This document shows, piece after piece, positions 37,778-47,219 of a DNA stretch of 64,000 nt. Within the stretch, counting starts at the first letter, position 1. Every line of letters begins with the position of its first letter. The position numbers and the translations under genes are program-made. Under the pieces are notes generated by a model, which saw nothing but the letters and a program-made list of their open reading frames with translations, searched no databases and was not told the origin of the DNA. Source of the stretch: Novosphingobium sp. 32-60-15 (GTDB taxonomy: Bacteria > Pseudomonadota > Alphaproteobacteria > Sphingomonadales > Sphingomonadaceae). Location of the stretch: assembly GCF_002280675.1 (NCBI RefSeq), contig NZ_NCEN01000021.1, positions 1 to 64,000 on the forward strand, given 5' to 3'.

Positions 37778-38592
37778 ACGAAGACCTTTTGAACCGCATC
37801 GCACAGGCGCTTGAACGGCTTGCGCCTGTGCCCGCCCCGCAAACCGATTGGCTCGCCTTCCCCGCCTATGTCTGGGACGGCAAGTCCGCGCGCGGGATTG
37901 ACCGGCTGGATGCCCCTGTCCTCGATCTGATGCAGGGGATCGACAAACAGAAGACGGCGGTGGTTGAAAACGTCGCGCGCCTGTCACGCGGCGCTGCGGC
38001 GCATGACATGCTGCTGTGGGGATCGCGCGGCATGGGCAAATCGGCGCTGCTACGCGCGGCAACGCTGGCGGCGCAAACTGCCCTGCCCGGTTCGATTGCA
38101 CTGGTACAGGCAAGCCCTGACGCTGGTTTGGCGCAATTGTTCACGGAGCTGCGCGGGATAGACCGCAGCTTCCTCGTCTTCCTCGATGATCTGGGGTTTG
38201 ATTCAGGTGACACATCGGGCGCGCGCAAGCTGCGTTCGTGGCTGGAAGGCGGGGTTGAAGCGCGTCCGGCCAATGTGCGTCTGGCGGTGACGTCAAACCG
38301 TCGCGCGATTGTCGAACGCCACTTGTCCGAACAGGATGATCCGATCAACCTGCGCGATGCGGTGGATGATCGCCTCGCCCTTGCCGACCGCTTCGGCCTC
38401 AGCCTCGGCTTCCACAATTGCACGCAGGACGAATACCTCGCGATTATCGCCGGTTACGCCGCGCATTACGGCCTTGCCTATGACGAAGGCGATGCGCTGG
38501 AATGGTCCAAACGGCGCGGCGGCCGTTCTGGCCGTGTGGCATGGCAATATGTCAACGAACTGGCAGGCCGCGCAGGGCGTTCGCTTTCGTAA
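37774..38592 (+). CDS. DUF815 ATP-binding protein
   Basis: A 272-residue AAA+ protein with Walker A LLWGSRGMGKSALLRA and Walker B FLVFLDDLGFD, the DUF815 family. An N-terminal helical part precedes the ATPase and ends IDRLDAPVLDLMQGID. Its role is unknown. Its ATG overlaps the dehydrogenase stop (ATGA), so it was coupled to that gene and probably still is. Confidence 0.88.
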   Translation: MNEDLLNRIAQALERLAPVPAPQTDWLAFPAYVWDGKSARGIDRLDAPVLDLMQGIDKQKTAVVENVARLSRGAAAHDMLLWGSRGMGKSALLRAATLAAQTALPGSIALVQASPDAGLAQLFTELRGIDRSFLVFLDDLGFDSGDTSGARKLRSWLEGGVEARPANVRLAVTSNRRAIVERHLSEQDDPINLRDAVDDRLALADRFGLSLGFHNCTQDEYLAIIAGYAAHYGLAYDEGDALEWSKRRGGRSGRVAWQYVNELAGRAGRSLS

Positions 38593-38617
38593 TTGCCCAC
38601 TGCCAAAAAGCGCATTT

Positions 38618-38656
38618 ACCCCCCTCCCGCAAGCGGGAGGGGTTGGGGGTGGGCAG
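38618..38656. repeat. REP-like palindrome, family B copy 4
   Basis: CCCCTCCCGC-AA-GCGGGAGGGG followed by TTGGGGGTGGGC lies between the ends of two convergent genes, in the same orientation as the copy at 19018. Confidence 0.8.
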
Positions 38657-38679
38657 AGTCTAAAGCCAACCAAACAAAA

Positions 38680-40140
38680 TCAATTCTTCGGCCTCAACAA
38701 CTCCGAATCCGCATTCGGCTTCATGATGAACCGTCCCGTGCCCTTGGGCTTGGGCGGTGCCACCCGCTTGGGCAGGACAACCGGCGCAGGCGCAGGCTGT
38801 GCGCCCGGAGCGATCACGCGCCAGATCACCCCGCCTGTATCATCGCTCACCAGCAATGCGCCATCTTTGGCAAAGGCCACCCAAGTCGGGCGTCCGCGCG
38901 CTTCTTCATCATCTGACAGGAAGCCGGTCAACACGGGAAGCGGTGGTTGCTTCAACACGTTACCGCGTTGATCGAAGCCGACAAAAACGACGTCATACCC
39001 CGCCAATGGACGGCGGTTCCACGATCCGTGCCGCGCCACAAACGCACCGTTGGCAAACTTTGCGCCCATGCGGTTGCCTTCCTTGGCAAAGGCAAGGCCG
39101 AGTGGCGCGACGTGTGAACCGAGGCCGTATTCGGGCTTGCGCACATATTCCATCAGGTATTGCGGCATTGGCGCATCAACCCGCCAATCGATGTTCCGCT
39201 TCCAATAGACCCACGGCCAGCCATAATTCGCCCCGAACGGCACATTGGTCAGGTAATCAGGCACAAGGTCCGATCCCAGCATGTCGCGCTCGTTCACCGT
39301 GGTCCACAGCTCTTCGCTGTTGGGGTTCCAATCAAGGCCGTTCGGGTTGCGCAAGCCGCCCACGAATTCCCGCATACGCTTCTTTTCAAAGTCATATTCG
39401 TGAATCATCGCGCGGCCTTTTTCCGCCTCGATCCCGCCCTCGGCAATGTTCGATGCAGACCCGACGCTGATATACAACAGCTTGCCATCCGCGCTGAGGA
39501 TCAGGTTGCGCGCCCAGTGATTGCCCCCGCCGGGCAGATCGACCAGCTTTTCTGGCGTGCCAGAAAGCGTGGTCTGGCCCAGTTCGTAGGGGAATGACAG
39601 CACTGCATCATGATTGGCCACCAGCAAGCGGCCCTCGCGCAGCACCATGCCATAGGGCGAATTTAGTGCCGGGTTCTCCATAACAAAGCGCTGCTCGGCC
39701 TTGCCGTCGCCATCGCCATCGCGCAGCAGCACGATCTTGTTGGGCGAAGGCCCGCCTGCGCCAACCTTGCGCATCATATAGCCCATCACCGCGCCGGTAA
39801 TCCCGCTTTGCGGGCGTGGCGGTGAATTGGTTTCGGCCACCAGCACATCCCCGTTGGGCAGGACCACCACAGTGCGCGGATGGTCCAGCTTGTCGGCAAA
39901 CCGGGTCACTTGCAGGCCCTTGGCTGCAACTGGCGCTTCGCCATCTTTCCAACCGATCGGATCAGCGGTGCGGATGGTCGGTATCATCTGGCTATCTGGC
40001 GTGGCCAGCTTCGGCCGGATTCCGGTGGTCTCCTGCAAAGAAAACTGTGCAGATGACCCGCGGATGGACCAGGCGACATATATGCCGAACAGGACGAGGA
40101 TCACGGCCAGCGTGACCAGAATTTTCTTGATAAGGTTCAT
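38680..40140 (-). CDS. membrane-anchored PQQ-dependent sugar (sorbosone) dehydrogenase-like protein
   Basis: A 486-residue protein with an N-terminal membrane anchor (KKILVTLAVILVLFGIYVAW) and a six-bladed propeller of the glucose/sorbosone dehydrogenase group: HPRTVVVLPNGDVLVAETN, NGLDWNPNSEELWTTVNERDMLG, ALLVSDDTGGVIWRV. It should act in the periplasm with PQQ; the sugar is not known. The frame opens at 40203; the hydrophobic anchor supports the ATG at 40140. No pqq genes are in the window. Confidence 0.85.
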   Translation of the reverse strand: MNLIKKILVTLAVILVLFGIYVAWSIRGSSAQFSLQETTGIRPKLATPDSQMIPTIRTADPIGWKDGEAPVAAKGLQVTRFADKLDHPRTVVVLPNGDVLVAETNSPPRPQSGITGAVMGYMMRKVGAGGPSPNKIVLLRDGDGDGKAEQRFVMENPALNSPYGMVLREGRLLVANHDAVLSFPYELGQTTLSGTPEKLVDLPGGGNHWARNLILSADGKLLYISVGSASNIAEGGIEAEKGRAMIHEYDFEKKRMREFVGGLRNPNGLDWNPNSEELWTTVNERDMLGSDLVPDYLTNVPFGANYGWPWVYWKRNIDWRVDAPMPQYLMEYVRKPEYGLGSHVAPLGLAFAKEGNRMGAKFANGAFVARHGSWNRRPLAGYDVVFVGFDQRGNVLKQPPLPVLTGFLSDDEEARGRPTWVAFAKDGALLVSDDTGGVIWRVIAPGAQPAPAPVVLPKRVAPPKPKGTGRFIMKPNADSELLRPKN

Positions 40141-40223
40141 AGGCTCAAATCTATGCCCGCAAAGCCTTTTGGGCAATGGGGACGTGTTGGCGATGATCTG
40201 CAAGTTGCGCTAAGGCGGTCAAG

Positions 40224-40706
40224 ATGTTCAGCTTTGCCCCCACCCCCGGCCAGTCCAGCGCCGATCTTTACGCCGATCTTGTCGAATCCGCCCGCGCCCT
40301 CACGGATGGCGAGCCTGATGGCGTTGCCAACATGGCCAATGTCGCCGCGCTGATCTGGCAATTCCTGCCCGATCTCAATTGGGCCGGGTTCTATCGCATG
40401 GTCGGCGATGGCCTCGTTCTCGGCCCGTTTGTGGGCAAACCTGCCTGCATCCGCATCGCGCTGGGCCAAGGGGTGTGCGGCACCGCAGCCGCCACCGGCC
40501 AAACCCAACTGGTGCCCGATGTCCACGCCTTCCCCGGCCACATTGCTTGTGACGCGCAAAGCCGCTCGGAACTGGTCGTGCCTGTATTGCGTGACGGACA
40601 GGTCATCGCGGTGATCGATCTTGATAGCCCCTCCCCCGCCCGCTTCACGCCAGACGACGCGCGCGGCATCAAGGCGTTGGCGGCGGCATTGGTAACCTGC
40701 ATCTGA
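40224..40706 (+). CDS. msrC: free methionine-(R)-sulfoxide reductase (GAF domain)
   Basis: A 160-residue GAF protein. Cys75, Cys85 and Cys109 are spaced exactly as the three redox cysteines of E. coli fRMsr (84, 94, 118), in KPACIRIALGQGVCGTAA and HIACDAQSRSELVVPV. It repairs oxidised free methionine. It is divergent from the dehydrogenase, 84 bases away. Confidence 0.92.
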   Translation: MFSFAPTPGQSSADLYADLVESARALTDGEPDGVANMANVAALIWQFLPDLNWAGFYRMVGDGLVLGPFVGKPACIRIALGQGVCGTAAATGQTQLVPDVHAFPGHIACDAQSRSELVVPVLRDGQVIAVIDLDSPSPARFTPDDARGIKALAAALVTCI

Positions 40707-40834
40707 ATTCCTGACCCGATTCGGGACAGCGCTGACTCTGTGCCTGCGGGAACCTTGGATTCCTGCGGGATGTGATGGTAAGTTTCCCGTTAACAACCGG
40801 TGCAAGCTGCGCCGGGCCCCAGGGGGAACCATCA

Positions 40835-41539
40835 ATGCTTCGCCGCATGCGCCTTTCCGGATTGACCAGCGCCGCGCTCGTCATCGCCACACTCGCCGCC
40901 TCGCCCGCCTTGGCGAAGGATCATCACTCCGCACCGATGCAGGGTGCCTATCATGGCCAAGCCTATGGGCAGGGTCCAATCTATTACCCGCCCATGATGG
41001 GCGCGCCGTGGCCCATGACCGTGATGGCGCAACCTTACGCTTACCCGCAACAGGCCTACCCGCAACAGGCCTATCCTCAGCAAGCCTACCAGCAGCCCGA
41101 TCCGCGTTGGGCCGAAATGGAAGAGCGCTGCCGCAAGGTCTATGGTGACCGTGGCATCGGCGGTGCTTTGATTGGCGGTCTCGTTGGCGGGGTTCTGGGC
41201 AATCGCATCGCTGGTGGCAATCGCGTGCTTGGTACGGTGGCGGGGGCCGCCGTGGGCGCAATTGCCGGCAACGTCATCGACAAATCCGAAGACCGTGGTT
41301 TGCGCCAGGAATGCGATGATTATGCGCGTTCGGTGCAGGCCCAAGGCGCTCCGGGCGGATATGCGCCCTACGGTTACATGATGGTGCCGGTGATGAACGG
41401 GCCGCAAAAGCCCTGTGTTGAAACCACCGTCGTGACCGAACGCTGGGTCGATGAACCGGTGCGCCGCCGCTCGATCCCGCGCCGCGCTCCTGCTGTGAAG
41501 CAAAAGCGGATCAAGGAAAAGCGCGTCTACACCGGCTAA
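40835..41539 (+). CDS. exported glycine-zipper protein with YPQQA repeats
   Basis: A 234-residue protein with a signal peptide (LTSAALVIATLAASPALA), a Tyr/Pro/Gln-rich segment with tandem YPQQA units (about 69-88; 15-base DNA repeats at 41043-41092), and a glycine-zipper 2TM region (IGGALIGGLVGGVLGNRIAGGNRVLGTVAGAAVGAIAGNVI). It ends in a basic tail. This layout fits outer-membrane glycine-zipper proteins such as the SlyB/Rcc01693 type. The AGGGGG ribosome site supports the ATG at 40835. Confidence 0.8.
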   Translation: MLRRMRLSGLTSAALVIATLAASPALAKDHHSAPMQGAYHGQAYGQGPIYYPPMMGAPWPMTVMAQPYAYPQQAYPQQAYPQQAYQQPDPRWAEMEERCRKVYGDRGIGGALIGGLVGGVLGNRIAGGNRVLGTVAGAAVGAIAGNVIDKSEDRGLRQECDDYARSVQAQGAPGGYAPYGYMMVPVMNGPQKPCVETTVVTERWVDEPVRRRSIPRRAPAVKQKRIKEKRVYTG

Positions 41540-41551
41540 CCCAACCGCCTT

Positions 41552-41567
41552 TGTTTCACGTGAAACG
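41552..41567. promoter_or_regulatory. parS-like site 2
   Basis: TGTTTCACGTGAAACG matches the perfect ParB palindrome in all but the last base. It touches the terminator stem at 41563, between two convergent gene ends. Confidence 0.85.
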
Positions 41568-41599
41568 GCCCGCTGCCCATAAGGCAAAGCGGGCCGTTT
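41563..41599. terminator. bidirectional terminator
   Basis: A perfect 12-bp stem AAACGGCCCGCT / AGCGGGCCGTTT with a 13-base loop lies between the convergent genes ending at 41539 and 41613. Its left arm shares five bases with parS site 2. Confidence 0.75.
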
Positions 41600-41612
41600 C
41601 CGTTTGGACGTG

Positions 41613-42767
41613 TTAGAGCTTGCGCCCGATCAGCTCTTTCATGATCTCGTTCGTGCCGCCAAAGATCCGCGTCACGCGCGCCGCGCGCCATGCACGGGCA
41701 ATGGCATATTCATTCATGTAACCTGCCCCGCCATGCAGTTGCAGGCATTTGTCCATCACTTCCCACTGTAATTCGGTGTGCCACAGCTTGGCCGCAGCGC
41801 CTTCTTCCGCGGTCAGTTCACCGCGCAGATGACGCGACAGTGCCCAGTCGAGATGCGCCCAGCCCACTTGCAGCTTGGTCTTCAGATCGGCCAGGGTGAA
41901 GCGCGTGTTCTGGAAATCCAGCACCGGCTTGCCAAATGCCTTGCGCTCGCGTGTGAACTCTACCGTATCGTCGAATGCCCGCTGCGCCGAAGCTTGCGCG
42001 CTGACGGCAATCGACAAGCGCTCCTGCGGCAATTCGCTCATCAGATAGATGAAGCCCTTTCCCTCTTCGCCCAGACAATTGGTGATGGGAACGCGCACAT
42101 CGTTAAAGAACAATTCCGAAGTGTCGGCCTCATCCATGCCGATCTTGTCAAGGTTGCGGCCCTTCTCGAAGCCCTCGCTACCGGCTTCGACCAGCACGAT
42201 CGAAACACCCTTCCACGCAGGCTGAACCTCGGTATCCGTCTTGCAGCAGACCAGTACCAGATCGGCATTCTGGCCGTTCGTGATATACGTCTTCGATCCG
42301 TTGATGACGTAGTGGTTGCCGTCCTTCTTCGCCGTGGTGCGCATGCCCTGAAGGTCGGAACCGGTACCGGGTTCCGTCATTGCAATCGCGGTGATCACCT
42401 CGCCCGATACCATCAGCGGCAACCATTTGCGCTTCTGCTCTTCTGAACCGTAAGCAATCAGATAATTGACGACGATATCGGAATGCAGCGAAAACCCTGT
42501 GGTCGCCCGCCCGTAATAGGCGCTCTCTTCATCAACGATGGCGTTGTAACCAAAGTCGAGGCCAAGCCCGCCGTATTCTTCGGGCACCGTCGGGCACAAC
42601 ATGCCCAGCGCGCCGGCCTTGGGCCAGATGGATTTCGGCACGATGCCATCTTCGGCCCATTGCTGCGCATTGGGTGCAACCTCGTCCTGCAGAAAACGGC
42701 GGACGGATTCGCGGAAAGCTGCGTGGTCTTCGTTATATGCACTGCGCGGGATTAGATCGAGCGACAT
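41613..42767 (-). CDS. acyl-CoA dehydrogenase
   Basis: A 384-residue flavoenzyme of the FadE12/LCAD-like group. ITAIAMTEPGTGSDLQGMRTTAKKDG is the FAD/substrate signature, and QLHGGAGYMNEYAIARAWRAARVTRIFGGTNEIMKELI the C-terminal one; the catalytic Glu is probably the one in GYMNEY, as in long-chain and isovaleryl members. GGAGAGA positions the ATG at 42767 better than the one at 42773. The acyl substrate is unknown. Confidence 0.92.
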   Translation of the reverse strand: MSLDLIPRSAYNEDHAAFRESVRRFLQDEVAPNAQQWAEDGIVPKSIWPKAGALGMLCPTVPEEYGGLGLDFGYNAIVDEESAYYGRATTGFSLHSDIVVNYLIAYGSEEQKRKWLPLMVSGEVITAIAMTEPGTGSDLQGMRTTAKKDGNHYVINGSKTYITNGQNADLVLVCCKTDTEVQPAWKGVSIVLVEAGSEGFEKGRNLDKIGMDEADTSELFFNDVRVPITNCLGEEGKGFIYLMSELPQERLSIAVSAQASAQRAFDDTVEFTRERKAFGKPVLDFQNTRFTLADLKTKLQVGWAHLDWALSRHLRGELTAEEGAAAKLWHTELQWEVMDKCLQLHGGAGYMNEYAIARAWRAARVTRIFGGTNEIMKELIGRKL

Positions 42768-42879
42768 GGCCATTCTCTCCGGTTGTGTTTTGATTACGCG
42801 GGAAAGTAAGCGCGACCAAGGGCACCGGTCAATGAGAATTTAATCGCTTAATTAATACACCTTCGGACAGGCAAAGCGG

Positions 42880-43818
42880 TCAGAATTCACCGCCTGTCAA
42901 ACGCTGGCAAATCAGGTCCAATTGATCGAGCGTCTTGTAGCGGATCGTCACCGCACCTGTCGCCGGATCATTATCCGGCGTTATGGTAACCTTGAGACCG
43001 AGGAAATCCTCAAGATGCTGCTGGATCGCAACAATGTCGGCCTGCCCGAACGGGTCCTTTGCTGCTCTTGCCTGTCGCCGGCCAGCTTCCGGACGGCTTG
43101 CCTTGCGCGCCAGTTTCTCGACATCGCGGACTGACAAACCCTTGGCTGCCGCATCGCGCGCAATACCGGCGGGATCTGGCGCGTTGATCAGCGCACGGGC
43201 GTGGCCCATCGACAATTCATCACGCACGACCATTTCCAGCACATCATCCGGAAGCCCGAGCAAGCGCATCATGTTGGCCACGTGGCTGCGCGATTTATCA
43301 ACGAACTTGGCGATTTCCTGCTGGGTCAGCCCCTCGCTATCGGCCAGGCGTTGATAGGCACGCGCTTCTTCGACCGGGTTCAAATCCCTGCGCTGCAAGT
43401 TTTCAATCAGCGCCAGTGCCGCCACCTCGCGCTCGTCCAGCTTGCGCACAATGGCGGGAATTTCATGGACCCGCGCCTTTTGTGCCGCCCGCCAGCGCCG
43501 TTCACCCGCCACCAATTGATAGCGGTTGTTGCCCAACGGGCGGACAATCACCGGCTGGATGACGCCGCGCGCGGCAATGGATTGGGCCAGTTCTTCCAGC
43601 GCCTCTTCATCAAAATGGCGGCGCGGCTGTTCCGGATGCGGCTCGATTGATGAAACCGAAAGCATCGCCAGGCCGCCATCACGCGGCGCATTTCCTTCAG
43701 GCCCCGAAACCGAAACACGCGCAAGCGGCTCCTCACGGCGGACTTCCCCCATCAAGGCGCCAAGACCGCGACCGAGACCGGTGCGCCGTGGCGCAACCTT
43801 CACTGCATCATCGCTCAT
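42880..43818 (-). CDS. parB: chromosome-partitioning protein ParB
   Basis: A 312-residue CTP-binding clamp that loads at parS. Blocks visible are RGLGALMGE near the N terminus, the CTP motif VAGERRWRAAQKARVHEIPAIVR, IENLQRRDLNPVEEA and the helix-turn-helix LTQQEIAKFVDKSRSHVANMMRLLGLP. The start overlaps the parA stop by four bases. Upstream frame to 43893 is antisense-free but unneeded. Confidence 0.97.
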   Translation of the reverse strand: MSDDAVKVAPRRTGLGRGLGALMGEVRREEPLARVSVSGPEGNAPRDGGLAMLSVSSIEPHPEQPRRHFDEEALEELAQSIAARGVIQPVIVRPLGNNRYQLVAGERRWRAAQKARVHEIPAIVRKLDEREVAALALIENLQRRDLNPVEEARAYQRLADSEGLTQQEIAKFVDKSRSHVANMMRLLGLPDDVLEMVVRDELSMGHARALINAPDPAGIARDAAAKGLSVRDVEKLARKASRPEAGRRQARAAKDPFGQADIVAIQQHLEDFLGLKVTITPDNDPATGAVTIRYKTLDQLDLICQRLTGGEF

Positions 43819-44591
43819 GCGGCAATCCTCTGTTTGGGCAGACGTGCGATCAGTTCGCGCGCCAATTTCATATAGGCTTGTGATCCGGGGCAAGCATGAT
43901 CATAGATCAGCGCAGGCAAGCCATGGCTCGGCGCTTCAGACAAGCGCACATTGCGCGGGATCACCGCTTCAAACACCAGATCGCGCAAGCATGAGCGCAC
44001 ATCATCTGCAACCTGATCGGTCAGGCGGTTGCGCCGGTCATACATCGTCAACACAACGCCCAGAATGCTGAGGTCCGAATTGAAGCGCTCCTGAACGCGC
44101 TCAACGGTTTGCAACAACTGGCTAAGCCCCTCCAGTGCGAAAAATTCGCATTGCAACGGCACAAGGATGGAATCCGCAGCGGTCAGCGCGTTCAGCGTCA
44201 ACAGGCCCAGCGATGGCGGACAATCGATCAGGCAGATGTCATGGCCGGTATCTTCGCCCAGAACTTTGCGCAGCCGATGGGTGCGGTCCTCAATCGTGAC
44301 CAGTTCCACTTCGGCCCCCGACAGGTCAACCGTAGCGGGAACGATGTCCAGATTGGGGATGCGGGTATGCATCAAACATTCCGAAACGCGCGCCTGATCA
44401 ATCAGCAGATCGTAGGATGAGCGTTCACGCTCGGCCGCTGAAATGCCGATGCCGGTGGAGCAATTGCCCTGCGGATCAAGGTCGATCAGCAAGGTTTTCC
44501 AGCCAGTGGCCGCCAAAGCCGTGGCGATGTTGATCGCAGTGGTGGTCTTGCCCACCCCGCCCTTCTGGTTTGCGACCGCGATTGTGATCAT
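43815..44591 (-). CDS. parA: chromosome-partitioning ATPase ParA
   Basis: A 258-residue deviant-Walker ATPase. ANQKGGVGKTTTAINIA holds the signature Lys and the P-loop Lys15; DICLIDCPPSLGLLTLNAL is Walker B/A'. It moves ParB-parS complexes along the nucleoid. It is cotranscribed with parB and overlaps rsmG by four bases. Confidence 0.97.
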   Translation of the reverse strand: MITIAVANQKGGVGKTTTAINIATALAATGWKTLLIDLDPQGNCSTGIGISAAERERSSYDLLIDQARVSECLMHTRIPNLDIVPATVDLSGAEVELVTIEDRTHRLRKVLGEDTGHDICLIDCPPSLGLLTLNALTAADSILVPLQCEFFALEGLSQLLQTVERVQERFNSDLSILGVVLTMYDRRNRLTDQVADDVRSCLRDLVFEAVIPRNVRLSEAPSHGLPALIYDHACPGSQAYMKLARELIARLPKQRIAA

Positions 44592-45274
44592 GAACGCTTG
44601 GCCTTTTTGGAAGATCGGGATGCTACGACGGCGGTGTGCTGCCCTTCCAGAAGGCGGCCAACGATGATCCCTGCATCAGGATCGGTCAGCGATTGTTCCA
44701 CGTGAAACACATGACGCCATGATTCGGGAAGCACATCCAGTTCATGCTGTGCACCAGCCCCTTTCGGCAACAGCCAAAGCGTGTCTGGTGTGGAAAACCG
44801 CGCGGAAAGTTTCACCAGCTTGTCCAGCGGTGCAAATGCGCGGGCGGAAATGACAGCGTGGGGGCCTGATGGCAAATCCTCAACACGTGAAAGGACAACG
44901 CGCACATTGCTTAGTGCCAGCGCATCAGCGGCCGTTTGCAGCCATTCGGTCCGCAAACGCCGCGAATCTACCAGCACGACAGGGCGTTCAGGCTGTAGGG
45001 CAGCCACCACGAGCCCGGGAAATCCCGCACCGGTCCCCAGATCAAGCCACGCACCATCGGGCAGTGTTTCACGTGAAACATGCAACAATTGCGCAGAATC
45101 AAGGATGTGGCGTTGCCAGACATGCGGCAATGTCCCGCGCGCAACAAGATTCTGGCGCTCATTCTCTCCAATCAACAGATCGGCTAGTGTGCCAAGCCGC
45201 GCCATTGCGGCATCATCCGCGCCTAATGTGGTGCGCAACCAATCGCGCGCTTCGGTTTCTGATGCGATGGTCAT
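44588..45274 (-). CDS. rsmG: 16S rRNA (guanine-527-N7) methyltransferase
   Basis: A 228-residue methyltransferase: [19 protein letters not shown] and [16 protein letters not shown] with [14 protein letters not shown] are the RsmG blocks. It overlaps mnmG and parA by four bases on each side. Two parS-like sites fall within its reading frame. Confidence 0.95.
   Translation of the reverse strand: MTIASETEARDWLRTTLGADDAAMARLGTLADLLIGENERQNLVARGTLPHVWQRHILDSAQLLHVSRETLPDGAWLDLGTGAGFPGLVVAALQPERPVVLVDSRRLRTEWLQTAADALALSNVRVVLSRVEDLPSGPHAVISARAFAPLDKLVKLSARFSTPDTLWLLPKGAGAQHELDVLPESWRHVFHVEQSLTDPDAGIIVGRLLEGQHTAVVASRSSKKAKRS
44694..44709. promoter_or_regulatory. parS-like site 3
   Basis: TGTTCCACGTGAAACA matches the ParB consensus with one non-palindromic base, inside rsmG. 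Confidence 0.85.
45065..45080. promoter_or_regulatory. parS-like site 4 (perfect)
   Basis: TGTTTCACGTGAAACA is the perfect parS palindrome, inside rsmG. Confidence 0.93.
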
Positions 45275-47118
45275 GCCGCAATCCGCCGACGGGCGTGGAC
45301 CAGCAAGCTGGCTAAGGCTGCAGGCGTGATCCCTGCAATCCGTCCCGCAGCGGCCAATGTATCGGGTTGGGCTTTGTCCAATCGCTCCACCATTTCCCGG
45401 GAAAGGCCGGGAACGTCGGCAAACGGGAAACCATCGCCCAAGGGGACGGCATCGGACGCCCGCAAATCGCGCAGCTCTGATTCCTGCCGTGCGAGATAAG
45501 GCGCATAGGCTGCGTCTTCTTCCACTTCCTCGGCCAACAAGGGATCAATATCCCCTTCCCCGATCCAGGGTTGCAGCCCCGTCAATGTGACTTCGGGAAA
45601 GCGCAGCCATTCGGTCAATGGCCGACGCGATCCATCGGCGCGCACGGCCATGCCCTGCCGCTCCAGATCATTGGCGCTTGCCTCTTGCGCCAGTGCAGCG
45701 TCCAGCGTTGCACGATCCGCACAGCGCTGCTCAAACCATGTTCGCCGCTCGTCACCAATGCAGCCAACCGCAAGGCCCAGCGGCGTCAACCGCGTCGAGG
45801 CATTGTTTGCACGAAGGCGCAGCCGGTATTCGGCGCGGGCGGTCAGCATCCGGTAAGGCTCGCTCACGCCATGCAATGTCAGGTCGTCCACCATCACCGC
45901 CATATAGCTGTTGGCGCGGTCCAGTTCGGGCGCATCACGCCCCAGCACTGTGGCGGCGGCATTCATGCCCGCGATCAGTCCCTGTGCGGCGGCTTCCTCG
46001 TATCCGGTTGTGCCATTGATTTGCCCCGCACAATACAGGCCAGGAATGGCTTTCACTTCAAGGCTGCGACGCAAGGCGCGCGGATCGATGTGGTCATATT
46101 CAACCGCATAGCCCGGCACTGTAATCTCGGCGCTTTCCAACCCCTCCATCGAACGGATCATCGCCACTTGTATGTCTGTTGGCAGCGATGTGGAAATGCC
46201 GTTGGGATAGACCAGATGATCGTCCAGACCTTCGGGTTCCAGAAATACCTGATGCCCGTCACGATCACCAAAACGGTGAATCTTGTCCTCGATTGAAGGG
46301 CAATAGCGCGGCCCCAGCGCATCAATCGCGCCGGTGAACAGCGGGGAGCGGTCTAGCCCGCTGCGGATGATGTCATGCGTGCGGGCATTGGTGCGGGCAA
46401 TCGCGCAGAACACTTGCGGCAAGGGCCGCGCCGTATTGAGCGGCGACATTGTCCAGTGCTCGGCATCGCTCGGCTGCTCGGGCAAGCGCGCCCAATCAAT
46501 CGTGCGTCCGTCAATGCGCGGCGGGGTGCCGGTCTTAAGTCGCGCCATCGGCAGATTTGCGCCGCGCAATTGTTGGGCAAGCCGGTGTGCGGCGTCCTCG
46601 CCAATGCGTCCGCCTTCCATGCGTTCCTCGCCCCGGAACAGCCTACCGCCAAGGAAAGTGCCCGTGCACAGCACCACGGCTTTGCCGGTCAACGCGGTGC
46701 CATCGGCGAGGTCCAGGCCGGTCACCTTGCCGCCGTCCAATCGCAGTGCTGCGGCTTCACCACCGATCACAACCAAGTTCGGCTGCGCAGCGATCATTTG
46801 CTGAATTGCGGCACGGAAGCGTTTGCGATCAGCCTGAACGCGCGGGCCTTGCACGGCGCTGCCCTTTGACCGGTTGAGCATGCGGTAATGGATGGCCCCT
46901 GCATCCGCCGCGCGGGCGATCAATCCATCAAAGGCATCAACCTCGCGGACAAGGTGGCCCTTCCCCAATCCGCCAATCGCCGGATTGCAGCTCATCGCGC
47001 CGATAGTGTGGGGATCGAACGAGACCAGCGCCGTGCGCGCGCCCATCCGTGCGGCAACGCTCGCCGCCTCAACGCCGGCGTGTCCGCCGCCGACGACTAT
47101 GATGTCGAACTGGTGCAT
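45271..47118 (-). CDS. mnmG: tRNA uridine 5-carboxymethylaminomethyl modification enzyme MnmG
   Basis: A 615-residue FAD enzyme that, with MnmE, modifies U34 of tRNA. It has [16 protein letters not shown], the [25 protein letters not shown] block and the [21 protein letters not shown] motif, all of the MnmG/GidA family. It lies between mnmE and rsmG, as in most Proteobacteria. Confidence 0.97.
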   Translation of the reverse strand: MHQFDIIVVGGGHAGVEAASVAARMGARTALVSFDPHTIGAMSCNPAIGGLGKGHLVREVDAFDGLIARAADAGAIHYRMLNRSKGSAVQGPRVQADRKRFRAAIQQMIAAQPNLVVIGGEAAALRLDGGKVTGLDLADGTALTGKAVVLCTGTFLGGRLFRGEERMEGGRIGEDAAHRLAQQLRGANLPMARLKTGTPPRIDGRTIDWARLPEQPSDAEHWTMSPLNTARPLPQVFCAIARTNARTHDIIRSGLDRSPLFTGAIDALGPRYCPSIEDKIHRFGDRDGHQVFLEPEGLDDHLVYPNGISTSLPTDIQVAMIRSMEGLESAEITVPGYAVEYDHIDPRALRRSLEVKAIPGLYCAGQINGTTGYEEAAAQGLIAGMNAAATVLGRDAPELDRANSYMAVMVDDLTLHGVSEPYRMLTARAEYRLRLRANNASTRLTPLGLAVGCIGDERRTWFEQRCADRATLDAALAQEASANDLERQGMAVRADGSRRPLTEWLRFPEVTLTGLQPWIGEGDIDPLLAEEVEEDAAYAPYLARQESELRDLRASDAVPLGDGFPFADVPGLSREMVERLDKAQPDTLAAAGRIAGITPAALASLLVHARRRIAA

Positions 47119-47162
47119 TGCGCGTCGATAGTGCGAATGTGCGGTCCGGTCAAAGCGGTTTG

Positions 47163-47178
47163 TGTTTCACGTGGAACA
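47163..47178. promoter_or_regulatory. parS-like site 5
   Basis: TGTTTCACGTGGAACA lies in the 101-base gap between mnmE and mnmG. Confidence 0.9.
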
Positions 47179-47203
47179 TTTGCGGTGGGGTGTGCTTGGT
47201 GCG

Positions 47204-47219
47204 TGTTTCACGTGAAACA
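47204..47219. promoter_or_regulatory. parS-like site 6 (perfect)
   Basis: TGTTTCACGTGAAACA, a perfect palindrome 25 bases from site 5, ends directly before the mnmE stop codon. Two sites in one gap suggest a main ParB loading point. Confidence 0.93.

Noticed and set aside
45571..46296. Long frame antisense to mnmG
   Set aside because: Shadow of a conserved gene; no ribosome site or domain.
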